NCBI GenBank assembly: GCA_015143295.1
Contig: CM026556.1
Span: 19,096,547-19,160,546, forward strand
DNA length: 64,000 nucleotides
Reading direction: 5' to 3'
DNA from: Tetracentron sinense
Taxonomy: Eukaryota > Streptophyta > Magnoliopsida > Trochodendrales > Trochodendraceae
The notes beneath the pieces were generated by a model. The model saw only the letters and a list, made by a program, of their open reading frames with translations. It ran no database searches and was not told the DNA's origin. The translations under genes were made by a program, and so were the position numbers. Each line of letters opens with the position of its first letter. Position 1 is the stretch's first letter. Of this stretch, positions 43,878 to 56,103 are shown piece after piece.

Positions 43878-46800
43878 ATGGCTGTCTGGTTCACAAGATC
43901 GAGATTTATGTCCCATCATCTTAAAAGAGAGGTGGGTTTGTTGGGTTTGAACAACCCAAGCTTTTGGAGTTCTTTTACCCACCATAATAGTTCTCCACTT
44001 GAAAATTGTAGAACCCCAGAAACAGTTTTCTCTATTCGCCGTTTTGAATCGACCAAAGCCGAAAAACAACTCGATTCGCGGTTTGATGATGACGAAAATC
44101 TGGTAATTCTGGATTTACCCTTTTTTTTTTTTTCTTTTTTTTTTTTCCCGTTTAGACGATGACGAAAATCCATTTATAAATGTGTTATTTATTTATTTCT
44201 TGTGTTAGGAGCTCTGCATGTGAGTGGTTTTTCAATTACTTTAGTTTCCGTTTGAGAATTCTCAAGTAAACCAGTTCATAAGCTGTTTGATATATTGGGC
44301 AATGTTATTTTCTTCTGTTTGTTTAACAAGTTGAAGTGGGCTGTGTCTAGATCTTTTACGAAGAGCAGATTGGTTGTAGAAAAGGGGTGTCTTTTATTTT
44401 TTATTTAACTTTGCTTCTGATGGTTTTTTAGAATTCTGGACGAATTCGTAGCAAATCAAATGATGAATGAAAACAGGATAAACATTATTGTGTTCTATGG
44501 GCACATGAAATGAAACCCCTTTCTTCGGCCTAAGGGCCGTACCCTTGCCAGTTTCGACTCTTCATCTCAAGGGACTTATCATAGCAGCTACTTCCTCCTG
44601 TTTCCCTAGGGATGTCCTGTTAGTTTTTTTCATATGTGCCCTAAGAGATGCCCCTACTCGTAGTGCCCGTCCAAACCCGCCAAAGCCCGGCCCTCCTCCA
44701 ACCCTTGGCTAGGTCACCCCCCGGCCCGGCCCGGCCCGGCCCTACTCTATTAAGATAGTTAATGGCAGCAATTAGGGTTAATTGCTCCCTTGGCTAGGCC
44801 CGGCCCGGCCCGGCCCTACTCTATTAACTCAAGCTCTCTTCTGAGTTGTGCTCTCTTAGTCTCAGATGATTGCTCTCAGATCAAGCTCAAGCTCACAGCC
44901 ACCACCAGCCACCATCAGTCCACCCCCCTATGGTGCACATTTGAATTCTTTTTTGTTCAGATAGGGTTGTTACTGATTAGCTAACCCTAAAACTACTCTT
45001 AGTGCTCAGAGCTTCAAATGGTCAGACCAAACCCTAACCTTACTGCTCTCATTGCTTAGAGCTTCAGACGGTTATACCAAAGTCACCAAACCCTAACCCT
45101 ACTGCTCTCAGTGCTTAGAGCTTCAGATGGTCAGACCAAACCCTAACCCCTTAAAACCAAAACCCCTTAAAACCCTAACCCCTGAATAGTCTCAGACCAA
45201 ACCCTAACCCCTAAATAGTCTCAGAAAAAATGTTAACCCTATAACCTCAATGCTCAGAGCCCCAGATAGTCACCAAACCCTAACCCTAACCTTAGTGGCA
45301 CTCACAGACCAAACCCTAACCCCTGAATATTGTTTACTTTGATATTCTGATTCAAATTTTAAGTTTCTATTGCCTGATCAATTTGAATATTGTATTATGA
45401 TATTGTTAATTGTTGAGTTTACATTCTAATTGTGGAGTAAGTAGTAAGTAGAAAAGGGAAAGATGGTAAAAAAAAAGATGTACGCGTTGCTATATGTAAC
45501 CGTTGTAACGTAGAACTGGACAAAACTATTAAAAATGGAGTCGATCACATTAAAAGTCACCTAGAATCGACCTGTCCACTGTCTTTTCAAGGTAGTGGTC
45601 TTACAGCCCATAAATTTGACCAAAACAAGTGTCGAGAAGCACTTGCATTAATGATTATTTAATATAAGTATCCATTTAATATAGTTTCTCATTAAGGTTT
45701 TATTTATTACAGTAGTGTATTACAACCTCTATTTAAGATGGTGTCACGTATCACCATCAAGTCTGATTGCATGAGAATTTATAAACAAGAAAAATCAAAA
45801 CTATTTAATTTTTTATAAATAATTTATTGAGAATTAGTCTCACATCTGATATGTGGACATCCAACCAAACATTAGGGTATATGGCGATTACAACCCATTA
45901 TATCGATTCTGATTGGAACCTTAAAAAAAATAATCAAATTTATTAATGTTGATCCACCCCATACAGGGTTAGTTTTAGTTGAGACTATTAAATCAAATTT
46001 AATAAAATGGAAAATTGATGATAAAATAATTAGTTTAGTTTAGACAATTGTAGTACAAATGATTGTATTGTAAGAGCTATGAAAACTCATCTTACTAGAA
46101 AAGAAGTCCTTCCATTAGAAGGTAGGTTATTCATATGTATTGTTTTGTATATATCTTCAACCTTATTGAGCAAGATGGATTGAGAGAAGTAAGTCCAATT
46201 ATTCAAAATATTCAAGATTTAGTAAAATTTATTAAAAATTCAACATACACATAAATTCCGGGAACTTGTTAGTGAATTAGGATTAAATACTGTTAAGAGG
46301 TTACCCCTCGATGTTTTTACGAGATAGAACTCCACTTATCTTATGCTAGAGTTTGCATTAGAATTTAGGGAAGTTTTTACTTGATTAGAAGTAATAGACT
46401 CAAACTATAAAACTAATCCTTTAGATGATGAGTGGAATCATGCAAACATTATATGCGAGCTTTTACAAAAATTTTATGAAGCTACAAATATATTCTCTGG
46501 AACTAAGTACCCAACTATATATTTATTTTTGGAAGAAGTGGTTTAGATACATATTCAATTAATGGAGAAAACACATGGTGAAGATCTTTTGCTCTGTGAT
46601 ATATCTACAAGAATGAAAGTTAAATTTGATAAATATGGGGATGATTATAATCCGATTTTTGAACTTGCTATATTTTTTTATCCTCAACATAAACAATTGT
46701 ATTTAGAATATATTTTGAGAAAGTTACTTGAGGATAGTGATATAGCGAAGACACGAAATGATAAAGCCTTTAAGAATCTTAAAGACTTGTATAAGGAATA

Positions 46801-49800
46801 TAGTACTAAATTTAGTACTCCTAATATCCTGAAGCCAAGTGGAAAGAATATTATTGCAACAAGTTCAAAGAGAAGAAATGAAGATTTCTTGAGATTTGAA
46901 GAAGAAATGAGTCAAAGTACTGATTTAGAAGTAAGATCAGAATTAGATTAGTATTTGGAAGAGCCAAGAGATAAATCTGACGACTTCGATATATTACTTT
47001 GGTGGAAAGTTAATTCAAAGAAATATCTAATTTTATCAATGATGGCTCGTGATATTATAGCGATTCCAGTGACAACAGTAGCTTTTGAGTCTGCTTTTAG
47101 TATTGTAAGAAAAGTACTTGACCAGTTTAGAAGTTGTTTAAAATCCGACACTGTAGAAGCCTTAATTTGTTGTAAAGATTGGATTCGTACAACTCAACAA
47201 AGTGTGTTAGAGTTAATAGAAATATCAAAATTAGATATATCAATGGATGATATGGATAATTAAACATAATGTAAATTTTGTTTTATATAGTTTTACTTTG
47301 TTTTATTTTATTATGCCTCCCTGTCACTGACAAGAAAAAAAAAAAAACTTTGTCATTGCTCTTTTTATTGCAAAGCCGATCCCAAGCATGGATAAAAGAG
47401 GAGGGTATCCATTTCCATGTCAGGTTGACAGTCGGTGTAGAAAAAAATTTCGTCATCTCATATGACAAAAAAATTCCGGCCCTTTGGCCCGGCCCCGACC
47501 CTTGAGGGCAGGTCTAGGGCCCAATCAATCCCCCTTGAAGGGCTAGGGCCCTACTCTTATAGGGAAGGGTAGGGCTAGGGCTGACCCCGGCCCTTCCCCT
47601 ACCGACCCTTTAACAGCCATATTTAGGTCAGGGAGATAGGGGTTCGGGGGCGTAGGCTACAAAAAAAAATTTGACAACTAAATTCTCAAGCTATTTCGTC
47701 CTTATATACATCTTGAACATATTATGATTATTATTTCTTCTTGTTTACATGGTAGCTATCTTCTTGCCTCATAGCTATGCCCTGTTGAATAATTAAATTA
47801 AATGATGTAAAAGATATATTTTGTATTCAAAAGTTCAAGAGACAGTTGCCCCTTGCTCTTGCCCCACGGTTATTCCATATTAAATAATATAGTATAATTT
47901 TTTTGAGAGGCAATTGCTCCCTTGTCAAATGAATTATGCTCAATTAAATACTTAAACAACTTAGTATAAAAATTACGAGTCTGGATCCAGTCCAATTGCG
48001 ATTGAATTTGGACAATTCAATCATGCTTACATAGCTCCCCTTTAACTCTTGTTCAGAACTTTTAGCCCTTAAGGTTAATTTTTTTTTTCCAAAAACACAA
48101 GTTAGATTGTTGAACCCTAAGGGTTAGTACATCTTAACCATAGTTAATGGGGTTATAGGGGACATGTGTGGGCTAAGTTAAATCCAACATGAATCGAATT
48201 CAAAAAATATATTTTTTCCAAAGTTGGGACACCTACCCCATTCCCATACTATGCCTTAAAAAATAATTTTTCAAATGTTGAGTTGGGGGCACGTGCCCAC
48301 ACAGGCCCCCACCTGGCTCCGCCCCTGCCTACTCAGTAGGAAGCGATTTCAGGCAGTTCGAGTCCCGACCATTGGACGACCATCCCTCACATCGGTCGGA
48401 ACTCAGAAGTTTCCACCTCCCTTGTTGGAGATGACCATATGTGAGTATTGTCTAATACTCAAGATAAAAAAATGTGTATGTTCCAAGATGCGGAGGACCC
48501 TAACTCAGAAGACCCTGGTGAGACAAGGTTCTGGACAAGCCCCATTTCCCTCTTGGAAGAGAATTATATTACTTTGGAGTTGTTCCTTTTTAGACCCGAT
48601 AGAATATGTGAGGACCAGAGTGTACCACGAGAGCTAACACAGTGAAATCTATCTCTATCTTTGTGTGTGTTGTGTGTGTGTGTGTGTGCATGTGCATGTG
48701 CATGTCCACACACCATGCCCCATTCAGGGCGAGTCTCACTTTTTTCTCTCTAGACTCTGCTAGACCACCCCTTGTTAATCAGCACCCCCTTCTCTGTGGA
48801 CAATGAGAACAGAACCACCGAGCAACCGGTTTAGGAGATCTCTCAGGATCACCTCCTTGAACCTGTCCAAATTAGACCAGTTCAGAATTCATTGCAGGCC
48901 ACATCGTGTTGGGTCATCGCTGAGATCAATGACCCAACACAACGGGTTATCTTAGTAAAACTGATTCACCTTTAGCAATTTAATTGGACCTTTAGCCATA
49001 CATATTGTTCAGCTTCATTACTGATCGCATAAGTTCAGTGATGTATAATTATTTTCTTTATTTTTTGTTTTCAGTGGAGTAGATGTATCATATTAAACAG
49101 AGGGTCTATGACTGTCTGTCCCTAAATCATGGCTCATCAATGGCTTCTTTTTTGCCTCTATTCTCGTTCATGCTAAAAGCTTCAAGGGAAATGAACCATC
49201 ATGGAGCAACGTTGAACTTGAACTGGTTCTTTTACCATGAAAACCTTCTTATACTTGGACACCCACTGATGCTAAGATCTCACTCTCATTATGTTCATTA
49301 CTTTGCATTTAGTTTGTTTTCAGTGGGTCACGTTTAAGATACTTTGAAGCGAATTATTTGTTGGTTCAATTCCTATCCTCTTGACTCACCGATCAAATGG
49401 TCCAGTATAATGCGTACAAAGGGCATGCTCACCAAAGATACCATACATTCCTTAAACAAAATACATACAGTGACTTTTAAAACAGTTTGTATAAGAACAG
49501 GCATCCTGTCCAATTGGATGTAAACCATTTCCCTTATAACGGTTTCCATTTAGAAAACCCATAACCTCCTAAAATTCATAATCGATACTTCAAGAAGTTA
49601 GGACTGTTTAGCGAGGGAAAATTCTCTGTATGTAGTATATATACTATTTGGAAAAAAAAAGGAAGTGATGAATGTCTGAAAAAGAAAAAGTCTTGTCATG
49701 ACTCATGGTTATCAAAATCCTTCTATATTCTATATCCTGTTTCTGCATGCATAAGCGCAATAACTTAATTTAAACAGGGCTTCAAATTCTACCTATTTTC

Positions 49801-52644
49801 TGGATACCGCTAACCTCTCACACTTGATACTATATAGGTTCTGATGAGGGTACAGGTTTTGACATGTTTTACTTTATTTCTGTAGTTACTTATGTTTTGA
49901 ACTAGTAATCTTGAATTCAGATGAAAAAAAAAGACTCTTTTCTCCTAAATACTTTTATATTAACTCAATTATAATTCTTTTGTCGTGTAGATCTTGGATT
50001 TTCCCGGAGGGAAGGTTACATTTACCCCGGAAATGAGATTCATATCCGAATCCCCTGAGAAGCGGACACACTGTTACCGGGTGCTTGATGACAATGGTCA
50101 GCCATCTATGTGCAGCAGCTTCGAACAGGTATCTCTCCCTTTTTGGTGCAAATAATCCATATTTCAGCTCTTTGGATCCATAGTAACAATGTTCTCCAAT
50201 TTTTATTCTTCAAAAAATCCCGAATAATTCTTGATTGTTTCATCAAACGATTTATTCACGAATTGTCCGCAAGATTTTTTCAATCATTCACTAATTAAAC
50301 ACAAATTATTCCTTTTGAAAAATAATGAATGGATATGTAATATATGAGATTGTAATTTTTCATAATTAGTAATCATTTTTATTATTGTCTTTTATCTTTT
50401 GCAACATGCTCCTTATTTTTCGTAACCCGAATAATTCACGAACCTTGACTTGGTGACTATGCTTGGATCCAATATGGTGGATCCACATGGGAAGGACTGA
50501 CTATTTGTGTGATCTTGACTTTCTACTAACACTGAAGTCTTTCAACTATCAAATTTGTCAGATAAGCAAGGAAGTTGCTGTAAAAATGTACAGCAACATG
50601 GTCACTCTTCAAATTATGGACACCATCTTCTATGAAGCACAGAGACAAGGAAGAATTTCCTTCTACCTCACCACAATTGGAGAAGAGGCCATCAACATTG
50701 CGTCAGCAGCTGCGCTCACCACCAATGATGTTATCTTGCCTCAGGTTACAGGGCGCATGGATTCACACATACAACACATGTTCATAGATGCATGCATAAA
50801 TACATAGAATGAGAAAAACTCGGGATGTTAGGTTGGGGGTGGGAGTGGGAAGAAACTGTTCTCCATGCATCTTCCACAGAAATGGCATACATTCAGGGTG
50901 GTTGAGAAACAAAATTAGATTTTCACCAGCAAGGAGATCTTCCATGCCAAAATTTGATCCAGTAAATTGATTGACTATACAAATAGTTATATTTTCTTCG
51001 ACAGTTAAAATAAATAGGCTGAAATTTCAGAAAATTTTAGGTATTGACTGGTTATGGCTATCCAATTGGGTTTAGTTTGGCTAGGTAGATTTCCTCAATG
51101 GTTCATTAATGGTGCATCCCAACTTCCTCTGCATGTGGTTTTGCCTGAGCAGAAAAATCGGAGAGCATGTTTTCTTTTAGTCCTCCCACTCTCATGCAAG
51201 TCATCCCTATTTCCTTTCTTGTTCAGTGAGTCCGTGCAATGGGAAATGATGCGAGTACATATCTGATGTAATGCAGTACAGGGAGCCAGGAATTCTATTA
51301 TGGCGTGGTTTCACTCTGCAAGAATTTGCAAACCAGTGCTTCGGGAACAAGGCTGATTATGGGAAAGGGCGGCAGATGCCAATCCATTATGGCTCTAACA
51401 AGCACAATTACTTCACTGTATCATCACCAATTGCGTAAGATATAGGACCTTCAAATATCAACTAGTCTTTTAGAACTTTCTTAGAGTTTAACAGCCATCA
51501 TCAAGAGATCACAACCACAAATCTTTCATACTGTTTTTTTTTTGTCAGTACACAGCTTCCCCAAGCTGTGGGTGCTGCTTATTCTCTTAAGATGGATGGG
51601 AAAGATGCATGTGTAGTCACCTACTTTGGAGATGGTGGCACAAGCGAGGTAAATATGTAATTAATGTTAACTTATGCAACACAGTTTTTTGGTCATTAAT
51701 CTTCTAATACCTGAAATGATGTGTTAGGGAGATTTCCATGCTGCATTAAATTTTGCAGCGGTCATGGAGGCCCCGGTTATTTTTTTCTGTCGCAACAATG
51801 GGTGGGCCATTAGTACTCCTACAACCGAACAGTTTCGAAGTACTGTCCCACCTGCAAAGCATTCTCATATTTCATATTTATGGTTTCTAGAAACCCTCAG
51901 TTAAACATTTACACTCTCTATTTGGGTTTTCTAATTAGCAGGTGACGGTATTGTTAGTAGAGGTCAGGCTTATGGAATCCGTAGCATTCGTGTAGATGGG
52001 AATGATGCTCTTGCTGTTTATAATGCAATTCAAGCAGCCCGTGAAATGGCCATCAGTGAACAGAGACCCATCTTAGTTGAGGTGCAATTGGGGTTCCTTG
52101 TTTTCTTATATTCCTCACGCTGAGCCTGAGAGGCATAACAGTTGAACTTGTAGACCCCTCACATCTTGATGTTGTACTTGATTTTCACTTCCAGGCCCTT
52201 ACATATCGAGTGGGCCACCACTCCACATCGGACGATTCCACCAAGTATCGTCCAGTCGGTGAAATCGAACATTGGAGAGTGGCACGAGACCCTGTAACTA
52301 GATTTAAAAAATGGGTTGAAAGGAATGATTGGTGGAGTGACAAAGATGAATCAGAGCTTCGAAGCAGTGTGAGGAAGCAGGTGGGATTTAGAAAATTATG
52401 TTAAATAGCTTTTATTGATCTCTTTCATGGGATTTGTTATCTTTTGAAATGTTTAACTGGTTACATTTTTCTGCAGCTCTTGCATGCCATTCAAGTTGCA
52501 GAGAAAGTGGAGAAACCTCCGCTTGCAGACATGTTCACAGATGTCTATGATCGTCCCCCATCCAACCTCTCCGAGCAAGAGGGATTACTCAGAGAGAGCA
52601 TCAAGAGACACCCACAGGACTACCCTTCTGATGTTCCTGTTTAG
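43878..52644 (+). CDS. BCKDHA: Branched-chain 2-oxo acid dehydrogenase E1 alpha subunit, mitochondrial
   Basis: Decarboxylates the 2-oxo acids from Leu, Ile and Val with thiamine diphosphate in the mitochondrial matrix (alpha2beta2 E1 of the BCKDH complex). Exons: 43878-44102, 49991-50128, 50562-50744, 51277-51434, 51549-51648, 51728-51839, 51942-52081, 52195-52380, 52477-52644 (TAG); all GT/AG, phases agree, 469 residues. Exon 1 is an Arg/Ser-rich presequence ([20 protein letters not shown]). Seen: [49 protein letters not shown], the ThDP/Mg motif GDGGTSEGDFH...CRNNGWA, and the kinase-site loop [13 protein letters not shown]. The domain order and length match plant E1-alpha. Intron 1 (5.9 kb) holds hAT debris. 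AATAAA at about 52810 may be the poly(A) signal. No damage was found. Confidence 0.95.
44640..44830. repeat. GGCCC(G)-rich repeats in intron 1
   Basis: Short tandem CGGCC repeats, the same type as at 47475-47620 on the other side of the hAT transposase remnant. They may be terminal regions of the hAT element, but they are in direct rather than inverted orientation and no 8-bp duplication was found. Confidence 0.45.
44980..45330. repeat. AAACCCTAACCC (telomere-like) tandem repeats in intron 1
   Basis: A degenerate unit of GCTCAGAGCTTCAGA-TGGTCAGA and CCAAACCCTAACCC repeats several times. It contains the plant telomere motif CCCTAA but is irregular and interspersed, so it is an interstitial or element-derived repeat. 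Confidence 0.75.
45462..47263 (+). pseudogene. hAT-family transposase pseudogene in intron 1
   Basis: Broken frames follow the full plant hAT order: BED zinc finger ([10 protein letters not shown]...[11 protein letters not shown], about 45510-45590), REALALMII and [18 protein letters not shown] and [15 protein letters not shown] (45840-45920), middle region ([12 protein letters not shown]), [34 protein letters not shown] (46622-46680), and the C-terminal dimerization domain ([28 protein letters not shown]...SAFS...[10 protein letters not shown], 46985-47190). Many stops and frameshifts. It is in the same direction as the host gene and is removed with the intron. Confidence 0.92.
47264..48310. 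other. Intron 1, repeat debris
   Basis: GGCCC-rich stretch at 47475-47620, then AT-rich DNA. A TTAACC(A)TAGTTAA block at about 48110-48170 resembles the MITE at 42511-42739. No coding sequence. Confidence 0.5.
48311..48700 (+). repeat. SINE-like sequence and (TG)n microsatellite
   Basis: A tRNA-like B box, GTTCGAGTCCC (48356-48366), follows a weak A-box-like stretch; the sequence ends in a (TG)n run at 48662-48690. It lies in intron 1. Its identity as a SINE is tentative. Confidence 0.4.
48701..49990. other. Remainder of intron 1
   Basis: No repeat family or coding sequence recognised up to the 3' splice site tgtcgtgtag before exon 2. Confidence 0.6.
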
Positions 52645-53289
52645 ATCATCCTAAGCTAAATTAAGGACTTATATCGGTATCTCTCACATACAAGCTTGAA
52701 TTTTTTTTTTTCTTTTTCATTTTACAGCTTTGATAAGTGTATCCAAATCGGGTGCTGTGTTCATTATTTCAGCTTTTCTTCTTGTCCATCTTACACAGAA
52801 TTCTGTATGAATAAAAGAAAGTACAAAAATAATCTCATGAAGCTACACGCACCCAACTGCCCATTACTAAGTTGTTTATTTTAAGAACCCCTATCATGAA
52901 TATTCCCTCCCGCCTTTTCTCATCTATTCATTCGGTTTGCACTGTATGGAGGCCTATGCCGCAGAATGCCAATTGGTGGAGATCAACTATGTCAATTTTT
53001 TTTTTGGTTGAAATGATATCATGTAACTAACCCACACTCTAAAAATAAAAATAAAAACTAACACACGGGGCCCTAAGGTAGCCGCAAAGGTGCCATAAGG
53101 ATAAGTCCAAGCAACCGCTCCAAATTGAATTCATGGAAAAGCCTTATTCTAATTGTCGGACGAATGGTGGTCGAATGTTGTGGAGCCCACATGGCATGTT
53201 GGAGGAACTCTAGAACTTCATTTCAAAGTCACCTACGAGTTGAACGGAGGAAATGTGGACTTTGCATCCTGACTGCTGCAATTTGATTT
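52645..53289. other. 3' flank of the BCKDH gene
   Basis: Probably 3' untranslated region to about 52830-52900 (AATAAA at about 52810), then unassigned DNA. Confidence 0.5.
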
Positions 53290-53631
53290 TCTCATAATGG
53301 GGCCACGAGTTTAGGGATCCCCTCATTTTTCTCTTTATCAAAAGTTGGAGAGGTGCAAACATGACCTCTTGCAATCGAATAAAGCAGTTTTAGGGTCTAT
53401 CCCAAGTCCTATTAAGCATATTAAGGAGAAACTAGATGCGGTCCAAATGTCTCGTAACATGGGTGACCCGATGCCACTTTAAAAGAATCTTCTTAAGCAA
53501 TTAAAGGAGGCCCATGCTCACGAAGAGAAGAGACAATGCGGAGACAAAAATCATGCATCCTTTAGTTGAATCAAGGTGACCGGAATACAAATTTTTTTCA
53601 CATCACTACGATCCATCACTGCCAAAGAAGT

Positions 53632-53735
53632 AGGTGCCAGCTAGTTTAGTAGGAAAAGTCTCTTGGCGTTGTACCAGAGACCTAGGATCAAATCCCACCT
53701 CCATCAGGTTTTTTTTTGGGGGGGGGGGGGAGGGG
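53632..53735 (+). repeat. tRNA-derived SINE head
   Basis: A box GCTAGTTTAGTAGG (53640-53653) and B box GGATCAAATCC (53692-53702) have tRNA-like spacing. It is followed by a T/G run. It probably inserted in the LINE. Confidence 0.5.
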
Positions 53736-53799
53736 GTGTTATGGGACCCTCATTGTCTAGCCCATATGTCCATCTGGCCTCCAATGAATTAAAAAAATA

Positions 53800-54337
53800 T
53801 CTATACTATAATATAAAGAAATAAGATTTCTCTTAGCTCTCCAAAACTCAATCCCTCCAATCTTATAACTTCTATTTTAGAGATAACATGTGGATTTTCT
53901 CTTTAATCTCCACGGTTCAGGTTTGGGAGCCACTATCTCATCCTAGAGCCCTCTTTATCTCCACTATTATATAGTCCTCTCTTATCTCCAACTCTTGCAG
54001 GTTTTGGATACACCATCTCATCCTAGAGACCTCTCTATCTCTGCTATTGTAGAGTTCTCTCTTATCTCCAACTCTTGGGGTGTATTAATTTAAGTTTAAT
54101 ACTAAGAAAATTTATGATTTTTTATTAAATGTTATTAAAATAATAATAAATTATTATTATAAAATCATTTAATTAATACAAATAATAATGTTTATCAAAT
54201 AAAAAAAATATTATTAAAAATAAAATTTATTAAATATTATTAAAATATATTACTTAATATTTAAATAAATTAATAATATTATTTAATTTTAAATATTCTT
54301 AAATTATCACTTGTGGATTGCACGGGGTCTCTGCTAG
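53800..54337 (+). mobile_element. Non-autonomous Helitron, 538 bp
   Basis: Starts TCTATACTATAATATAAAG and ends in ATTGCACGGGG-TCTCTG-CTAG, lying between A (53799) and T (54338). TC start, CTRR end and insertion at AT are Helitron rules. The 3' hairpin is degraded. Interior AT-rich, no ORF. Confidence 0.8.
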
Positions 54338-54889
54338 TATATATATATGGCCTTATGTACCTGACACAAAGTCATATATATTTTAAGAATTAAAAAAAAA
54401 AGTCACTGTGAAAGAAATTCAATCTATTGTCAAAGTGCAGAAGGGCAATGGTTGAGGGACTCAACGCTATCTGACAGCATATTGTGAGGCGCTTTAAGTA
54501 GTTATACACCACTTCTAAATCGTCCAAAATAGAGCACTGGGAGGGATCTCCAATTGTGATTTAGAGCAGATGAATCAATGGTTGTGCAATTTCTATCTAG
54601 AGAAGAGGTTTGGGAAGCTGTTTTCCAAACTGGGCCGATGAAGGCCCCGGGTCCATATGGAATGCTGACTCTTTTCTATCAAAAATATTTGGAAACATTG
54701 GGTGATGATGTATGTGAGGCGATCCTTGTTGGAGAAATGGTTTTAGAAATGGCAAAAATACAATAAGCAAATTCGAGGCGTAGGCTATACTTTCTTTTAA
54801 CTATATTTGTCCTCACTCAAGGTCAGCAAATGGGCCCAACGAATCAGTTTCAGGATACAATGGACACTGCTTTTGATGTTGTTTAACAG

Positions 54890-55462
54890 AGTTAGTTTGT
54901 TGTACTAAGTCTGTTCTAGAACACTCTAAACCAACCGAATTTGCACATAGAGAGATAAAAACGAAATGATTTAAACCCTTTAAAAGTCTCTAATATATAG
55001 AGTTAAGACACCTTTCGAAAAGGTACAAAGATTTGAAAAAACCCAACAGTCATAAACTGTCCAACAGTCATAAACTAATCCAACAGACTAAAAACAGTTA
55101 TTATTTAAACTTTAAACAGTTTCGGGTTTAATTTAAAAACATTTAAACAAAATGGATTTAAAAAATAAATCATTTGAATCTTATAACCCAACCCACCCTC
55201 CCTCCCGCCCGACTTGACTCGGCACGGCGCACGTGTGTGTGGTTTGGCATAATGGTTGCATATAGGCATAGTGAGTATGAGTAATAAATTCCAATGCCCC
55301 TAAAGGCCCAAGCCTTCTTCCAACACTACCTTATATATACTTGTCAAAGTATTAGTAGTTTTCCAATGTGGGACTAAACATTTTACTTTGAAATACAACT
55401 CCAAAAACAAAACACTTTGTTTTAAAAAAAAAACACCAATGTTTTCTTTAAAATATCTAACA
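54890..55462 (-). repeat. 3' LTR of the copia element
   Basis: On the - strand it starts TGTTAGATATTTTAAAG at 55462, directly after the polypurine tract. A TATA box (GTATATATAAGG) is at about 55334-55345. The left end is at one of two TG sites between 54875 and 54900. Confidence 0.7.
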
Positions 55463-55476
55463 ATCCCCCACTATAT
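55463..55476 (-). other. Polypurine tract of the copia element
   Basis: The - strand reads TATAGTGGGGGAT before TGTTAG, typical for Ty1/copia. Confidence 0.8.
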
Positions 55477-56103
55477 TAAATAAAATAAAATAATAAATTA
55501 CTAAGCAAACTAGAAGAAATAATATTTCAGTGAATGGTGTCTTCCAGACTTTAACCATCACCTAAGTTTACAAAGTCAAAATCCACCAGTATTTTCAGTG
55601 ACATTAGTCTTGAACTGCCTACACTTGTTGGTGAACCGGACTATGTATACAAATACTTTTCTCAAAAATTTCTAGTGTTCATTTACATTAGCACTTTTAT
55701 GGCCCTGTGCTATAATCCTATTTTCTGTGAGTATTTAATGAGAAAATTATTTCTCACTTTAGAAGCGGCCAAACTTCCACACCTACATAGGTAGATCTAT
55801 TAAAAGTGTAATTGTAAATGGTACATTTCAACACTTAGTTATAGACCTATTAAGAATCATTGCTCAACCTCTCTTTTGTTATTACAATTCTAAAGTGTAT
55901 GTTAGTACACTTTCAGTCACATATTTATAGCTTATTATTCTCATTGAACTTAATGAATATTAGGTTAGCTTTCTACTATAAGTGATTCCTATGAGTTAGT
56001 GGATTTCAAACCCATTTCTCTCGATGTATACAACATTTCAACCGAGACCTTTAGTAAACGAATCCGCTAGGTTTTGTAAAAAACTGATACTTAAAACAGA
56101 GAT

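Larger units (their letters stand above)
53290..54790 (+). pseudogene. LINE ORF2 fragment broken by younger insertions
   Basis: Before the break (53330-53625): the linker region EKLDAVQMS, LLKQLKEAHAHEEKRQ, IKVTGIQIFFTSLR, matching the LINE pattern EE--WRQKSR-WL--GD-NT-FFH. After it (54450-54770): LSREEVWEAVFQTGPMKAPG, LFYQKYLETLGDDVCEAI, the EEV--A------KAPGPDGM RT start. Between them lie a SINE-like piece and a Helitron. Degenerate. Confidence 0.75.

Noticed and set aside
44980..45330. True telomere or chromosome end
   Set aside because: CCCTAA motifs are irregular and spaced by other sequence, inside an intron of a working gene.
44640..47620. hAT terminal inverted repeats defining the full element
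   Set aside because: The GGCCC-rich stretches on both sides are in direct, not inverted, orientation and no 8-bp duplication was found, so ends were not assigned.
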